NCBI GenBank assembly: GCA_031274555.1
Contig: JAISPZ010000066.1
Span: 82,020 to 119,412, forward strand
Direction: 5' to 3'
DNA: 37,393 bases
Source of the DNA: Bacteroidales bacterium
GTDB taxonomy: Bacteria > Bacteroidota > Bacteroidia > Bacteroidales > P3
Below the pieces are notes generated by a model. The model worked only from the letters and a program-made list of their open reading frames with translations, did not search any database and had not been told where the DNA came from. Position numbers and translations under genes: made by a program. Below are positions 1-8,202 of the stretch, piece by piece. The first letter of the stretch is position 1, and the number at the start of each line of letters is the position of its first letter.

Positions 1-107
1 ATTGTGGATCTATCCAAAACATAGGAACTGCAAATATAAAACCTAACACTACCCCGCCATACTTTTCCCTCCAATACGCAATCTTTTTTCCAAATATAAG
101 CATAAAA

Positions 108-1058
108 TTATCTTGTTAGTTGTCTTAACTCAGGTAATAATTTTTCATACAACAATTCTATACCTTCTTTTCTTTCTGATTGTTGCACGTCTGATTGTAA
201 TTGAATGTCTGTAATTTTGAAATGTTCATTAAAAGTATCTGCTAAAATGTCAATTGGTTTTATAGTAGCTCTCTCACCTTCTACATCAGAAGAGTATCCC
301 TCTACTCTCAATGTCTGAATATTAGAGCGGAACCCTTTTCCTGCAATATTTAATTTGACAGTATCAATTAATCTTCGTGTTAGAGATTTGCTCAATCCCA
401 TTGGATTTATTTTTTTTGACGAAGCAACTTGTTCTATTTTTAGTGTATCGGCATTACCATGAATACCTACCTGAATATTATGCTTTATTATATTGTTCTC
501 TATTGAATCCGTATCTTCGTCAAAGCAATTGACCAATTCAGCGGGATTATATAATTCGATTGTTAGTCTTTTATAAGAATCCATTGCCAACATTCTACTG
601 TATTCATTGGCTCTTAAAACAGCAGGAAAGGATAAGTCAAAACGAATATTTTCATTCTGTTCATTCCATTTTGAACAAACAAATTCAGATAATTGGTTTG
701 GAAAGCAACCATTTCTATTAATCTCATACAATAAAATATTTCTTGATACATCGTATAGAAAAATATTCGCATATGCTAATCCTTGTGTCTTGGGATTTAT
801 ATTTACTTTAGAATACTGTTTTGTTTTTTTATTTCTTATTGGGGGAATATCTTTGTCTTGTGTTGTTACGACAATTCCAACTATACAATTTAGCATTTTT
901 GTCCTAATTAAAGAAAATTCAAATATCTTTTCTAAATAGCGATAGTCTTTCCCATTCATAAAGCGTAAAATATCTGCAAATGCAGGATTTGAATCAGATG
1001 CTTCAGCAAAATTTAATTTTGTTGAAACGACATCAATATAACGTTTCTTTGTTGCCAT
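108..1058 (-). CDS. Uncharacterised protein, last gene of the type I RM operon
   Basis: I do not recognise this family. The frame is open to an ATG at 1091, but the in-frame ATG at 1058 (MATKKRYIDVV) is preferred because the extra 11 residues are low-complexity AT-rich translation; from 1058 the product is 316 aa. No signal peptide or membrane segment is visible, so it should be cytoplasmic. A middle block (about residues 85-115: YANIFLYD, then ILLYEINRNG) looks like a well-ordered beta-rich core. The C-terminal third is charged and helical, ending in LLPELRQLTR. It lies about 130 bp after the stop of the preceding unknown gene and has the same direction, so it is probably cotranscribed with hsdMSR. 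Position suggests a role tied to restriction or phage defence, but that is inference from context only. Confidence 0.75.
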   Translation of the reverse strand: MATKKRYIDVVSTKLNFAEASDSNPAFADILRFMNGKDYRYLEKIFEFSLIRTKMLNCIVGIVVTTQDKDIPPIRNKKTKQYSKVNINPKTQGLAYANIFLYDVSRNILLYEINRNGCFPNQLSEFVCSKWNEQNENIRFDLSFPAVLRANEYSRMLAMDSYKRLTIELYNPAELVNCFDEDTDSIENNIIKHNIQVGIHGNADTLKIEQVASSKKINPMGLSKSLTRRLIDTVKLNIAGKGFRSNIQTLRVEGYSSDVEGERATIKPIDILADTFNEHFKITDIQLQSDVQQSERKEGIELLYEKLLPELRQLTR

Positions 1059-1188
1059 AATATTATATTTTGAGTTAATAATTATTTTCAACTATTTTTA
1101 TATATTTCGTCACTCCATGAACTCATACACCATTCTACCGTTTTTTTCTATTGTTTCAACTTTGCGAGCAAAGTTACTACATTCTGAT

Positions 1189-2238
1189 TTATATTTTATC
1201 TTCAAGTACTCCTATAAAATTTATTAAAGCTATTGTGGCGGAAGTGCATAACATCATTTCTTTCTTTGTTGCTGTCCTTTTATGGGTTAAAGCATTTGCT
1301 AACCTATTTGTTGCTTTTGCGTACGCCCGTAGTTCTTCACTTTCACCACCTGCAATAGCGACAGCAATATATGCGTCTAACATTCTTTTTGCATCTGTTC
1401 TTCCTATGTCAGTTCCATCTAATGACGTGTGCTTTTCTAGATCAAAAACAATTAATGCTAATGTTGTTATCAATTCTCTACATAGCATTCCAACGGCCTG
1501 AAATTGTTCTTCGTCTAATGCTTGTTTTTCCCTCTTATTTATTTCAATTATGTTTCGATTTATTTTATCCCAATCCGACAAATCAACTTTCACATCTACT
1601 GTTTTTGCTCCTTCAGCTTCTGACAGAATACTTATCAACGGATTATAAATTCCATTGATATATTCTCTCCTTCCCTGATATGAGTGAATATCATTACTCC
1701 ATTTGCTATACCAATTCCACAAAGTATTGTGGGGATTGGGATTTTCAACATCAAGTTTCTTTAATAATCGCTCTACATCATAATAAACTTGTTGATATTG
1801 TTCGTCAATACTTTGTATTTTTGGACCACCAGTTGCCACTGAAATCATTGTTTCTTTAAGATACTCAACCTGTCTTATCAATTCTTTTTTATTGGAAACA
1901 TTTTCTATTAGAGTCCAATCTATTTTTGAAATTGCTTTTGGGGTAATTATTATATTCTCAAACTTTTCACTTATAATATCTTTGGTTGCTGTATTTAATG
2001 CCATAATGATATATTTTTCCGAATTCAAATTTTCTATTTTGACATATTCTGGAACATCAATATCAATATACATAGTATAAAAATTGACACCCCCATTCCA
2101 ATTGTCATATCCTGTTTGCCTCACTTTAATATCAGCATTATTAAACATATCAACAAGTTCATTTTTACCTTGTGCTTTCAATAATTCTTTTGCTGTATTG
2201 AGAATAGGTCTCAAATGCTCTTTATTTTCGAAATTCAT
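1189..2238 (-). CDS. Uncharacterised protein with possible HEPN-like C-terminus
   Basis: A 349-aa soluble protein of unknown function, starting 20 bp after the hsdR stop and so almost certainly in the same operon. Three regions can be told apart. Residues 10-100 carry the motif YDNWNGG (44-50) followed by alternating strands. Residues 145-206 are rich in W and Y (NPNPHNTLWNWYSKW, SYQGRREYI). Residues 220-349 are all-helical and hold QFQAVGMLCREL (245-256) and a conserved-looking LANALTHKRTA stretch. R312 and H319 are spaced as RX6H, which fits the loose RX4-6H signature of HEPN ribonucleases, but the match is weak and could be chance. From memory, similar C-termini occur in uncharacterised bacterial proteins; I cannot name a family. 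An abortive-infection type role is a hypothesis from context. Confidence 0.8.
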   Translation of the reverse strand: MNFENKEHLRPILNTAKELLKAQGKNELVDMFNNADIKVRQTGYDNWNGGVNFYTMYIDIDVPEYVKIENLNSEKYIIMALNTATKDIISEKFENIIITPKAISKIDWTLIENVSNKKELIRQVEYLKETMISVATGGPKIQSIDEQYQQVYYDVERLLKKLDVENPNPHNTLWNWYSKWSNDIHSYQGRREYINGIYNPLISILSEAEGAKTVDVKVDLSDWDKINRNIIEINKREKQALDEEQFQAVGMLCRELITTLALIVFDLEKHTSLDGTDIGRTDAKRMLDAYIAVAIAGGESEELRAYAKATNRLANALTHKRTATKKEMMLCTSATIALINFIGVLEDKI

Positions 2239-2258
2239 AATAATTGTATCTTATTACT

Positions 2259-5200
2259 TTACTCAAACTCGCCACCAGAAATATCGAAGAATTTGTCGAA
2301 GAAAGCCTTTAGTTTGTCAAGGACGGTTTCGCGTTTTTGGGTGCGGTTGGAACTCTGGTCGAAGCGGGAAATGGGCGGTAATATCTTGGCTATTGATATT
2401 CCTGTGGTCTGTACGCTACCATTACGAAAAGCGTCGTAAATAAACCTGTACGTTTCACCCTTGTTCAAATTTTCATCCTTAATAATGCTATTTAATTCTT
2501 CTATCTTCTTTTCATCAACAAACTTATGCCAATCCTCATCAACAGCAGAATTAACATTGAGCGAAACGATAAATTGTTCGATAAGTTCTTTTTTGTTTCG
2601 CAATTCAAGACTCGAAGCAATGGCTTTGTTGATGTCAATTAAAATTTCTTTGTCTTTTAAATGGCTCTCGTGGTATTTGCGAATTAATTCCAAAATATAA
2701 TCAATGTTTATTTCCACCTGTTTGATGAGTTCCATTTCAAAAACAATGTCATCGTTCACGTTTTCCTTATCAACTTTTTTGCGACGAAATTCATTATACA
2801 AATCAATGTATATACTGTGATAATCCTGCACATCGCGCTCAGTTAAGATTTCGTTGCCAACAAATTCATCAAATGTGGAAAGGATGTTGCGTACTTTTAA
2901 AATGCCCCCATAAAGTTTGATAAATTCTTTCTTATTTTGTTCACTAATAATCCTTTCTTCAATAGGATATTTTTGCAAAAGTTCTGCTATCAGCTCCTCG
3001 TAACCTCGTACTCGTTTACCTCCGTTTTCATAACCCTCATAATATTCTTTATAGGTTTTAAGTAGTACAATCCCACAAGCCTCTTTGTCGCCAAATAATG
3101 CAATACTTTCATTTGTTGCTTTTTCAAGATTGCGAAAACAAACGATATTGCCAAAAGTCTTTACGGAATTTAAAATACGATTGGTACGCGAATATGCCTG
3201 CAGCAGTCCGTGCAGTCGTAAATTTTTGTCCACCCAAAGTGTGTTAAGCGTAGTTGCATCAAAACCCGTCAAAAACATATTTACGACTATGAGCAAGTCT
3301 ATCTCACGATTTTTCACTCTTTGCGATACATCTTTATAATAGTTCTGAAACTTGTCGGCAGAAGTGTCAAAATTAGTTTTGAAAATGGCATTGTAATCTT
3401 GTATGGCACTTTCTAAAAAATCACGAGATGATTGATCTAACCCGCTGGTATCTTCCGAATTTTCACCTATTACTCCATCTGACTCCGTATCGTCTTCATT
3501 TACCCCAAAACTATAAATGGTGGCAACTTTCAATCTTTTATCACTTGACAAGTCCGCCATTTGTTTTTGAAATTCGGCATAATATTTTTTTGCGACATCA
3601 ATAGATGAAACGGCGAAGATAGAATTAAAACCTGCCAATCGTCTGTCTTTTAATTGATAAAAACTATTGCGTTTTGTCTTTTGGTCAAAATGTTCACGAA
3701 TATACTGCACAATATTCGTAATGCGTTCGGGTGCTGCCAATGCTTTTTCTCTATCAATATCCCATACTTTTTCATCGTTGATATTTTCCGCTTCACGCAT
3801 TGTGGCAATGTAGTCTATCCTGAAAGGCAGTACATTTCTATCTGTGATAGCATCCACAATGGTATAGGTATGTAGTTTATCACCAAAAGCCTGTTCGGTA
3901 GTTTTCAAATCAGGTCGTCCACCTGTACCTGCATTAACTGCGAAAATAGGCGTACCGGTAAAACCAAATATATGATATTTCTTGAATGATTTGGTAATGG
4001 CTGAGTGCATATCGCCAAATTGCGAACGATGACACTCATCAAAAATCAACACAATATGTTTACTGAAAACAGGATGTGATTTGTGTTTTTTGATGAACAC
4101 TGAAAGTTTTTGAATGGTGGTAATGATAATTCTCGCACCTTGATTTTCGAGTTGCTTTTTCAAGATAGCAGTGCTGGTATTGCTATTCGCCGCCCCTTTT
4201 TCAAACTTGTCGTATTCTTTCATCGTCTGATAGTCGAGGTCTTTTCTATCAACCACAAAAAGCACTTTATCTATATGGGGTAACTTGCTTGCCAATTGCG
4301 CTGCCTTGAAACTCGTTAAAGTTTTGCCACTGCCAGTGGTATGCCAGATATAGCCACCACCTTCAACTTTGCCATAAGATTTATAATTGTTCGATGTGTT
4401 AATTCGTCCCAAAATTCGTTCGGTAGCGACAATTTGATAAGGTCGCATTGCCAATAGCATTTTATCGCTTGTAAAAACACAATATTTCGTGAGGATGTTT
4501 AAAATAGAATGTTTTGCGAAAAATGTTCGTACAAAATCCATTAGATCGGTTATAGGGCGGTTGTTCGCGTCTGCCCACCATGAAGTAAATTCAAAACTAT
4601 TACTTGTTCTCTTGATTGTATTTGATATGCTCTTGCCAACATTTTCTTTAATGTGCTGATTGCGGGTGGTATTGCTATAATATTTTGTATAAGTTCCGTT
4701 GCTAATTACAAATAATTGCACATATTCAAACAGTCCACTGCCTGCCCAAAAACTTTCACGAGCATAACGGTTTATTTGGTTAAATGCCTCTTTTATGTCC
4801 ACCCCGCGCCGTTTTAATTCGGTATGTACAAGAGGCAATCCGTTTACAAGAATAGTAACATCATAACGATTTGCCCGCAGTCCATCGTCTGTAGCATATT
4901 GGTTGATAACCTGCAAACGGTTATTATGAATATTCACTTTGTCGAGCAGATAGATATTTTTTGGAGGACCGTCATCGCGGATAAGTGATTGGATATAGTC
5001 TTCTTGAATAATGGCTGTTTTTTCTTCAATACCGCTATTTTGGTTGGCAATTTTTGTTTTAAAGAATTGTTCCCATTCTATGTCGGAAAATTGATAATTA
5101 TTCAGTTTTTCTAATTGAATACGAATATTATCAATCAAGTCTTGTTCTGATTTAATAGATAAGTATTCGTACGCTTGTGTTTGCAGCTGCTCAATAAACG

Positions 5201-5312
5201 CTTTTTCCAAATCGGCTTCGCTTTGGTAACTGACAGCGCGTTTATAGTCCGATTGATATTCAGCAACGACTGTACTGTTTTCGTTTTCAGCGACTATATC
5301 ATACTTATTCAT
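2259..5312 (-). CDS. hsdR: Type I restriction endonuclease subunit R (HsdR)
   Basis: The motor and nuclease subunit of a type I restriction enzyme: it cleaves unmethylated DNA after ATP-driven translocation, in complex with HsdM and HsdS. The 1017-aa length is normal. The N-terminal PD-(D/E)XK nuclease shows D151 and the ELK motif (E165, K167). The SF2 helicase motor shows a Q-type MRPYQ (289-293), Walker A TTGSGKT (325-331), DECH (425-428) and TGTP (452-455); later motor motifs (LLIVVNMFLTGFDA, QAYSRTNR) are also present. The ATG overlaps the stop of the second hsdS frame by one base (TAATG), which suggests translational coupling. No frameshift or missing catalytic residue was seen, so the subunit appears functional. 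Confidence 0.97.
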   Translation of the reverse strand: MNKYDIVAENENSTVVAEYQSDYKRAVSYQSEADLEKAFIEQLQTQAYEYLSIKSEQDLIDNIRIQLEKLNNYQFSDIEWEQFFKTKIANQNSGIEEKTAIIQEDYIQSLIRDDGPPKNIYLLDKVNIHNNRLQVINQYATDDGLRANRYDVTILVNGLPLVHTELKRRGVDIKEAFNQINRYARESFWAGSGLFEYVQLFVISNGTYTKYYSNTTRNQHIKENVGKSISNTIKRTSNSFEFTSWWADANNRPITDLMDFVRTFFAKHSILNILTKYCVFTSDKMLLAMRPYQIVATERILGRINTSNNYKSYGKVEGGGYIWHTTGSGKTLTSFKAAQLASKLPHIDKVLFVVDRKDLDYQTMKEYDKFEKGAANSNTSTAILKKQLENQGARIIITTIQKLSVFIKKHKSHPVFSKHIVLIFDECHRSQFGDMHSAITKSFKKYHIFGFTGTPIFAVNAGTGGRPDLKTTEQAFGDKLHTYTIVDAITDRNVLPFRIDYIATMREAENINDEKVWDIDREKALAAPERITNIVQYIREHFDQKTKRNSFYQLKDRRLAGFNSIFAVSSIDVAKKYYAEFQKQMADLSSDKRLKVATIYSFGVNEDDTESDGVIGENSEDTSGLDQSSRDFLESAIQDYNAIFKTNFDTSADKFQNYYKDVSQRVKNREIDLLIVVNMFLTGFDATTLNTLWVDKNLRLHGLLQAYSRTNRILNSVKTFGNIVCFRNLEKATNESIALFGDKEACGIVLLKTYKEYYEGYENGGKRVRGYEELIAELLQKYPIEERIISEQNKKEFIKLYGGILKVRNILSTFDEFVGNEILTERDVQDYHSIYIDLYNEFRRKKVDKENVNDDIVFEMELIKQVEINIDYILELIRKYHESHLKDKEILIDINKAIASSLELRNKKELIEQFIVSLNVNSAVDEDWHKFVDEKKIEELNSIIKDENLNKGETYRFIYDAFRNGSVQTTGISIAKILPPISRFDQSSNRTQKRETVLDKLKAFFDKFFDISGGEFE

Positions 5313-5926
5313 TATGCTACTTTTTTGAATGTTAGTAATTTGTTTCTATAATATTCGTATTGCTGCTTTCTAGCTGCTATTTCCGCAGGTAAGCCTGAAG
5401 AAATATCGTTCACCAATGCTTCAAATTTGTCTAAAATCGCTACTATGCGGTTTTGCTCTGAGATGGACGGAATGGCAAGCTTATATTTCATTACTTTGCT
5501 ATTTGGAATTGCAGGATAACCTGCACCTTCTTGATTGTTTTCTACATAATTATAAAAATCCACTGTTGTCAAAGTATAAAATAAATATTTCGGCAAAACG
5601 ATTTCTTTATTTGTTCTCAAAACACAAAAACCTGTGCTACAAATTTGCCCATCATAATCGGGCGTAATAAAACAATAGCGTCTTAATGTAGGGCGTGTTG
5701 TTCCGAAAATCACATCGTCAGTTTCTACAATTTGCTGCGCTCTGCTTGGTGCATTTTCAGAACTGATAATTTTCGTTTCTATTATTTGGTTGTTTTCCCG
5801 ATTAACAGAAGTCAAATCAATATATCGAAATTCTTGTCCTGACATTTCTTTCCATCTAATATTTGTCGTTTTTACACATATCTGGCTAATTGTTAGGCAT
5901 TTAGCCCCCCCCCCCCCGCAAATCAC
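5312..5926 (-). CDS. hsdS: HsdS C-terminal half: second target recognition domain (out of frame)
   Basis: Second half of the type I specificity subunit. It contains a target recognition domain ([24 protein letters not shown]..., from about residue 18), then the C-terminal conserved helix ([38 protein letters not shown]). The open frame begins at a GTG (5926) that lies inside the first half of hsdS, so this is not a natural gene start; an internal ATG at 5845 is the only plausible independent start. It is separated from the first half solely by the frame of a G13 run (5905-5917). Removing one G, or adding two, would join the halves through R-GGG-AKC. Its stop overlaps the hsdR start. In the sequence as given it is probably not translated, or only weakly. 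Confidence 0.85.
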   Translation of the reverse strand: MICGGGGAKCLTISQICVKTTNIRWKEMSGQEFRYIDLTSVNRENNQIIETKIISSENAPSRAQQIVETDDVIFGTTRPTLRRYCFITPDYDGQICSTGFCVLRTNKEIVLPKYLFYTLTTVDFYNYVENNQEGAGYPAIPNSKVMKYKLAIPSISEQNRIVAILDKFEALVNDISSGLPAEIAARKQQYEYYRNKLLTFKKVA

Positions 5927-6560
5927 TGAAATTCAGCAATTTATTGCGATAGTATTCATATTGGGAACGTCTCGCTTCCAACTCCGCTTCCAACTCCGCT
6001 TCCAACTCCGTAAACTTATCCAAAATATTTACTATCTCTCGTTGTACTTCAATGGGTGGAATGGGAACAGTAATTTTGGCAAATCTTGCTTTTGAAACAT
6101 TGAATCTTGTTACTCCGCTTGCTGTTTTCGCTATTTGTTTTCTAAGCTGTTCATCTCTAAATAAATATTTCAAAAAGTCTGGTAAAAATAAATCTTTGTT
6201 TAGCAAACGGAAACCGAAACAAAAACTATTCAAATAAAACGCTTCATTGGTTTTTTGAGTCATTACTGACGACATACCACATTCATCAGGTGTTTCGGAA
6301 GAGCCTGTAAATAACACATCTCCGTATTCAATTTTGTTTTGATTTTCAGTTTCGCCTATTTTCACAAAATCTTTCACAGCGGTATTTACTGTAATATTAG
6401 AAAACACATTCATATATGTGATAAATTTTGCATTACCATTGGTAAAATCATTTTTACTTTTGCCGGACAATCCACCATAAAAATTGCCAAGTTCTTCTAG
6501 TTTCTTAAATTCCACACCGTTAGGGCAATGTTGTTGTATTAATTGTTCTATCTTATTCAT
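5901..6560 (-). CDS. hsdS: HsdS N-terminal half: first target recognition domain, truncated at a G run
   Basis: First half of the specificity subunit that tells HsdM and HsdR which DNA sequence to bind. It has the usual N-terminus ([25 protein letters not shown]), one target recognition domain, and the central conserved helix with three ELEA repeats followed by [16 protein letters not shown]. Translation then runs into G13 and stops at TAA (5903-5901), giving 219 aa instead of the roughly 400 aa of a complete HsdS. It starts 34 bp after the hsdM stop. Single-domain HsdS truncations are known from other type I systems to dimerise and recognise a palindromic site, so this form may be active rather than dead. 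Either a phase-OFF/alternative-specificity state or a sequencing error in the homopolymer could explain the truncation. Confidence 0.9.
   Translation of the reverse strand: MNKIEQLIQQHCPNGVEFKKLEELGNFYGGLSGKSKNDFTNGNAKFITYMNVFSNITVNTAVKDFVKIGETENQNKIEYGDVLFTGSSETPDECGMSSVMTQKTNEAFYLNSFCFGFRLLNKDLFLPDFLKYLFRDEQLRKQIAKTASGVTRFNVSKARFAKITVPIPPIEVQREIVNILDKFTELEAELEAELEARRSQYEYYRNKLLNFSDLRGGGG
5905..5917 (-). repeat. G13 homopolymer run inside hsdS, candidate phase-variation tract
   Basis: Thirteen consecutive C on the given strand, hence 13 G on the hsdS coding strand, exactly at the junction of the two HsdS half-frames. Reading the frames: 12 or 15 G gives an uninterrupted two-domain HsdS, 13 G stops at GGC-TAA, and 14 G stops four codons after the run (CTA AAT GCC TAA). 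Runs of this length slip readily in replication in other bacteria. In Neisseria NgoAV a G run in hsdS is known to switch between full-length and truncated HsdS. Confidence 0.9.
5975..6010 (-). repeat. Three perfect 12-bp repeats (ELEA) in the HsdS central helix
   Basis: Three identical copies of cttccaactccg (given strand), at 5975-5986, 5987-5998 and 5999-6010, encode the period-four peptide ELEA within the central conserved helix of HsdS. In EcoR124I and its derivative EcoR124II, a change from two to three copies of an equivalent four-residue repeat (TAEL) lengthens the non-specific spacer of the DNA target by one base. The copy number here should set the same property. Confidence 0.9.
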
Positions 6561-6594
6561 ATTTTCTTAATTTTTTAATCCTGTAAATCATGGT

Positions 6595-8175
6595 TCAGAC
6601 AATTACTCTTTCTAAATCTGCCACAATTTTATCAATCGCTTTGCGAAGTTCATTTTCACGTTTCACTATTTCTGCAATTTTGGCGTTGAGTTGGGTAATA
6701 TCAATCACTTCGCGAGTGTCCTCTTGCTCTACATAACTTGAAACGGCAATGTTGTAGTCGTTTTCGCCAATGGCGGAATTATCGACAAGACGAGTAAAGT
6801 ATTCTGTGTCTTCCCGTTTTATAAAAGCATCCAGAATTTTAAGGCGGTTTTGTTTCGACAATTTGTTTTTGTTGCCCACATGAACAAATTCTTTGGAGGC
6901 ATCAATAAACAGTGTTTTGTTATCGGTTTTCGATTTTTTTAGCACAATGATACAAGTGGCGATTTTTGTGCCAAAGAACAAATTGGGTGGCAATTGGATT
7001 ATCGTGTCAATATAGTTATTGTCTATCAGATATTTACGTATTTTTACTTCTGCCTTGCCACCTTTCCCCTTAAAACTTCCGCGGTATAATACGCCCGGAA
7101 ATTCTACGATAGCAGCCGTACCGCTCGTAGAAAGCCAAGCCAATATATGCATGGTAAAAGCAAGATCAGCATCTGACTTTGGAGCTAACACGCCTGCGGG
7201 CGAAAAGCGTGGGTCGTTGATAAGTAGCGAATTATCATCGCCATCCCAGTGTGTGGCATATGGTGGATTGGAAACAATGGCATCGAAAGGCTCATCGTCC
7301 CAATGTTTTGGTTCGAGCAGTGTATCGCCATGGGCAATATTAAATTTCTCGTAATTGATGTCGTGCAGGAACATATTGATACGAGCAAGGTTGTATGTAG
7401 TCAAATTGATTTCCTGCCCATAAAAGCCTTGTCGTACGTTTTCTTTGCCAAGTACCTTTGCAAATTTCAGCAATAGCGAGCCAGAACCACAAGCGGGGTC
7501 GTAAACTTTATTCACTTGCCTTTTTCCTACGGTTGTAATTTCTGCAAGTAATTCGGAAATTTCCTGCGGAGTGTAGTATTCGCCACCGGATTTTCCTGCG
7601 CTACTTGCATACATCGCCATTAGATATTCATAAGCGTCACCAAAAGTGTCAATCGTATTGTCTTTATAATCCCCAAGTTTAAGATCACCAATGGCATTAA
7701 GCAATTTAACCAATAACTTGTTACGATTTTCTACCGTATTGCCAAGTTTGTTGGAGTTCACATCAAGGTCGTCAAACAATCCTTTTAAGTCGTTCTCGCT
7801 GGGTTCACCTTTGGCTGAATTTTCAATATTCTTAAAGACACGGCTTAAAGTTTCGTTGAGATTGGGGTCATTCGCTGCATTGTGACTGACATTTTCGAAA
7901 AGTTCACTTGGCAGAATATAAAAACCTTTTTCCTTAACCGTATCGGCTCTACCAAATTCCGCTTTTTTATCGGATAGTTCAGCATAGTTGAAAGATTTAT
8001 CCGTTCGCCATTCTTCTTCATTTATATAATTAGTTAGATTTTCGCTGATGAAGCGATAAAATAACATACCCAATACATATTGTTTAAAGTCCCAACCATC
8101 CACGCTCCCACGCAAGTCGTTGGCGATTTGCCAGATTGTTTTGTGCAACTCGGCACGTTCCTGTTCTCTACTCAT
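6595..8175 (-). CDS. hsdM: Type I modification methyltransferase subunit M (HsdM)
   Basis: N6-adenine methyltransferase that, with HsdS, marks the host's own target sites and forms the core of the restriction complex. The 526-aa protein has the N-terminal helical HsdM domain (WDFKQYVLGMLFYRFISENL), then GGEYYTPQEISELLAEI, the AdoMet-binding motif DPACGSGSLLLKF, GQEINLTTYNLARINMFLHD, and the catalytic motif NPPY. It ends in a helical region that contacts HsdS. It is the first gene of the hsd operon and starts only 27 bp after the envC-like stop codon, leaving little space for a terminator or a dedicated promoter. An intact M gene means methylation of the sites set by whichever HsdS form is made. 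Confidence 0.98.
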   Translation of the reverse strand: MSREQERAELHKTIWQIANDLRGSVDGWDFKQYVLGMLFYRFISENLTNYINEEEWRTDKSFNYAELSDKKAEFGRADTVKEKGFYILPSELFENVSHNAANDPNLNETLSRVFKNIENSAKGEPSENDLKGLFDDLDVNSNKLGNTVENRNKLLVKLLNAIGDLKLGDYKDNTIDTFGDAYEYLMAMYASSAGKSGGEYYTPQEISELLAEITTVGKRQVNKVYDPACGSGSLLLKFAKVLGKENVRQGFYGQEINLTTYNLARINMFLHDINYEKFNIAHGDTLLEPKHWDDEPFDAIVSNPPYATHWDGDDNSLLINDPRFSPAGVLAPKSDADLAFTMHILAWLSTSGTAAIVEFPGVLYRGSFKGKGGKAEVKIRKYLIDNNYIDTIIQLPPNLFFGTKIATCIIVLKKSKTDNKTLFIDASKEFVHVGNKNKLSKQNRLKILDAFIKREDTEYFTRLVDNSAIGENDYNIAVSSYVEQEDTREVIDITQLNAKIAEIVKRENELRKAIDKIVADLERVIV

Positions 8176-8202
8176 TATTTCTTTTTTTGTTTCTGTTATT
8201 AC

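Noticed and set aside
607-939. 110-codon plus-strand frame opposite the 316-aa gene
   Set aside because: Antisense shadow with Phe/Leu/Ile-rich composition and no context; the minus-strand frame is longer and fits the operon.
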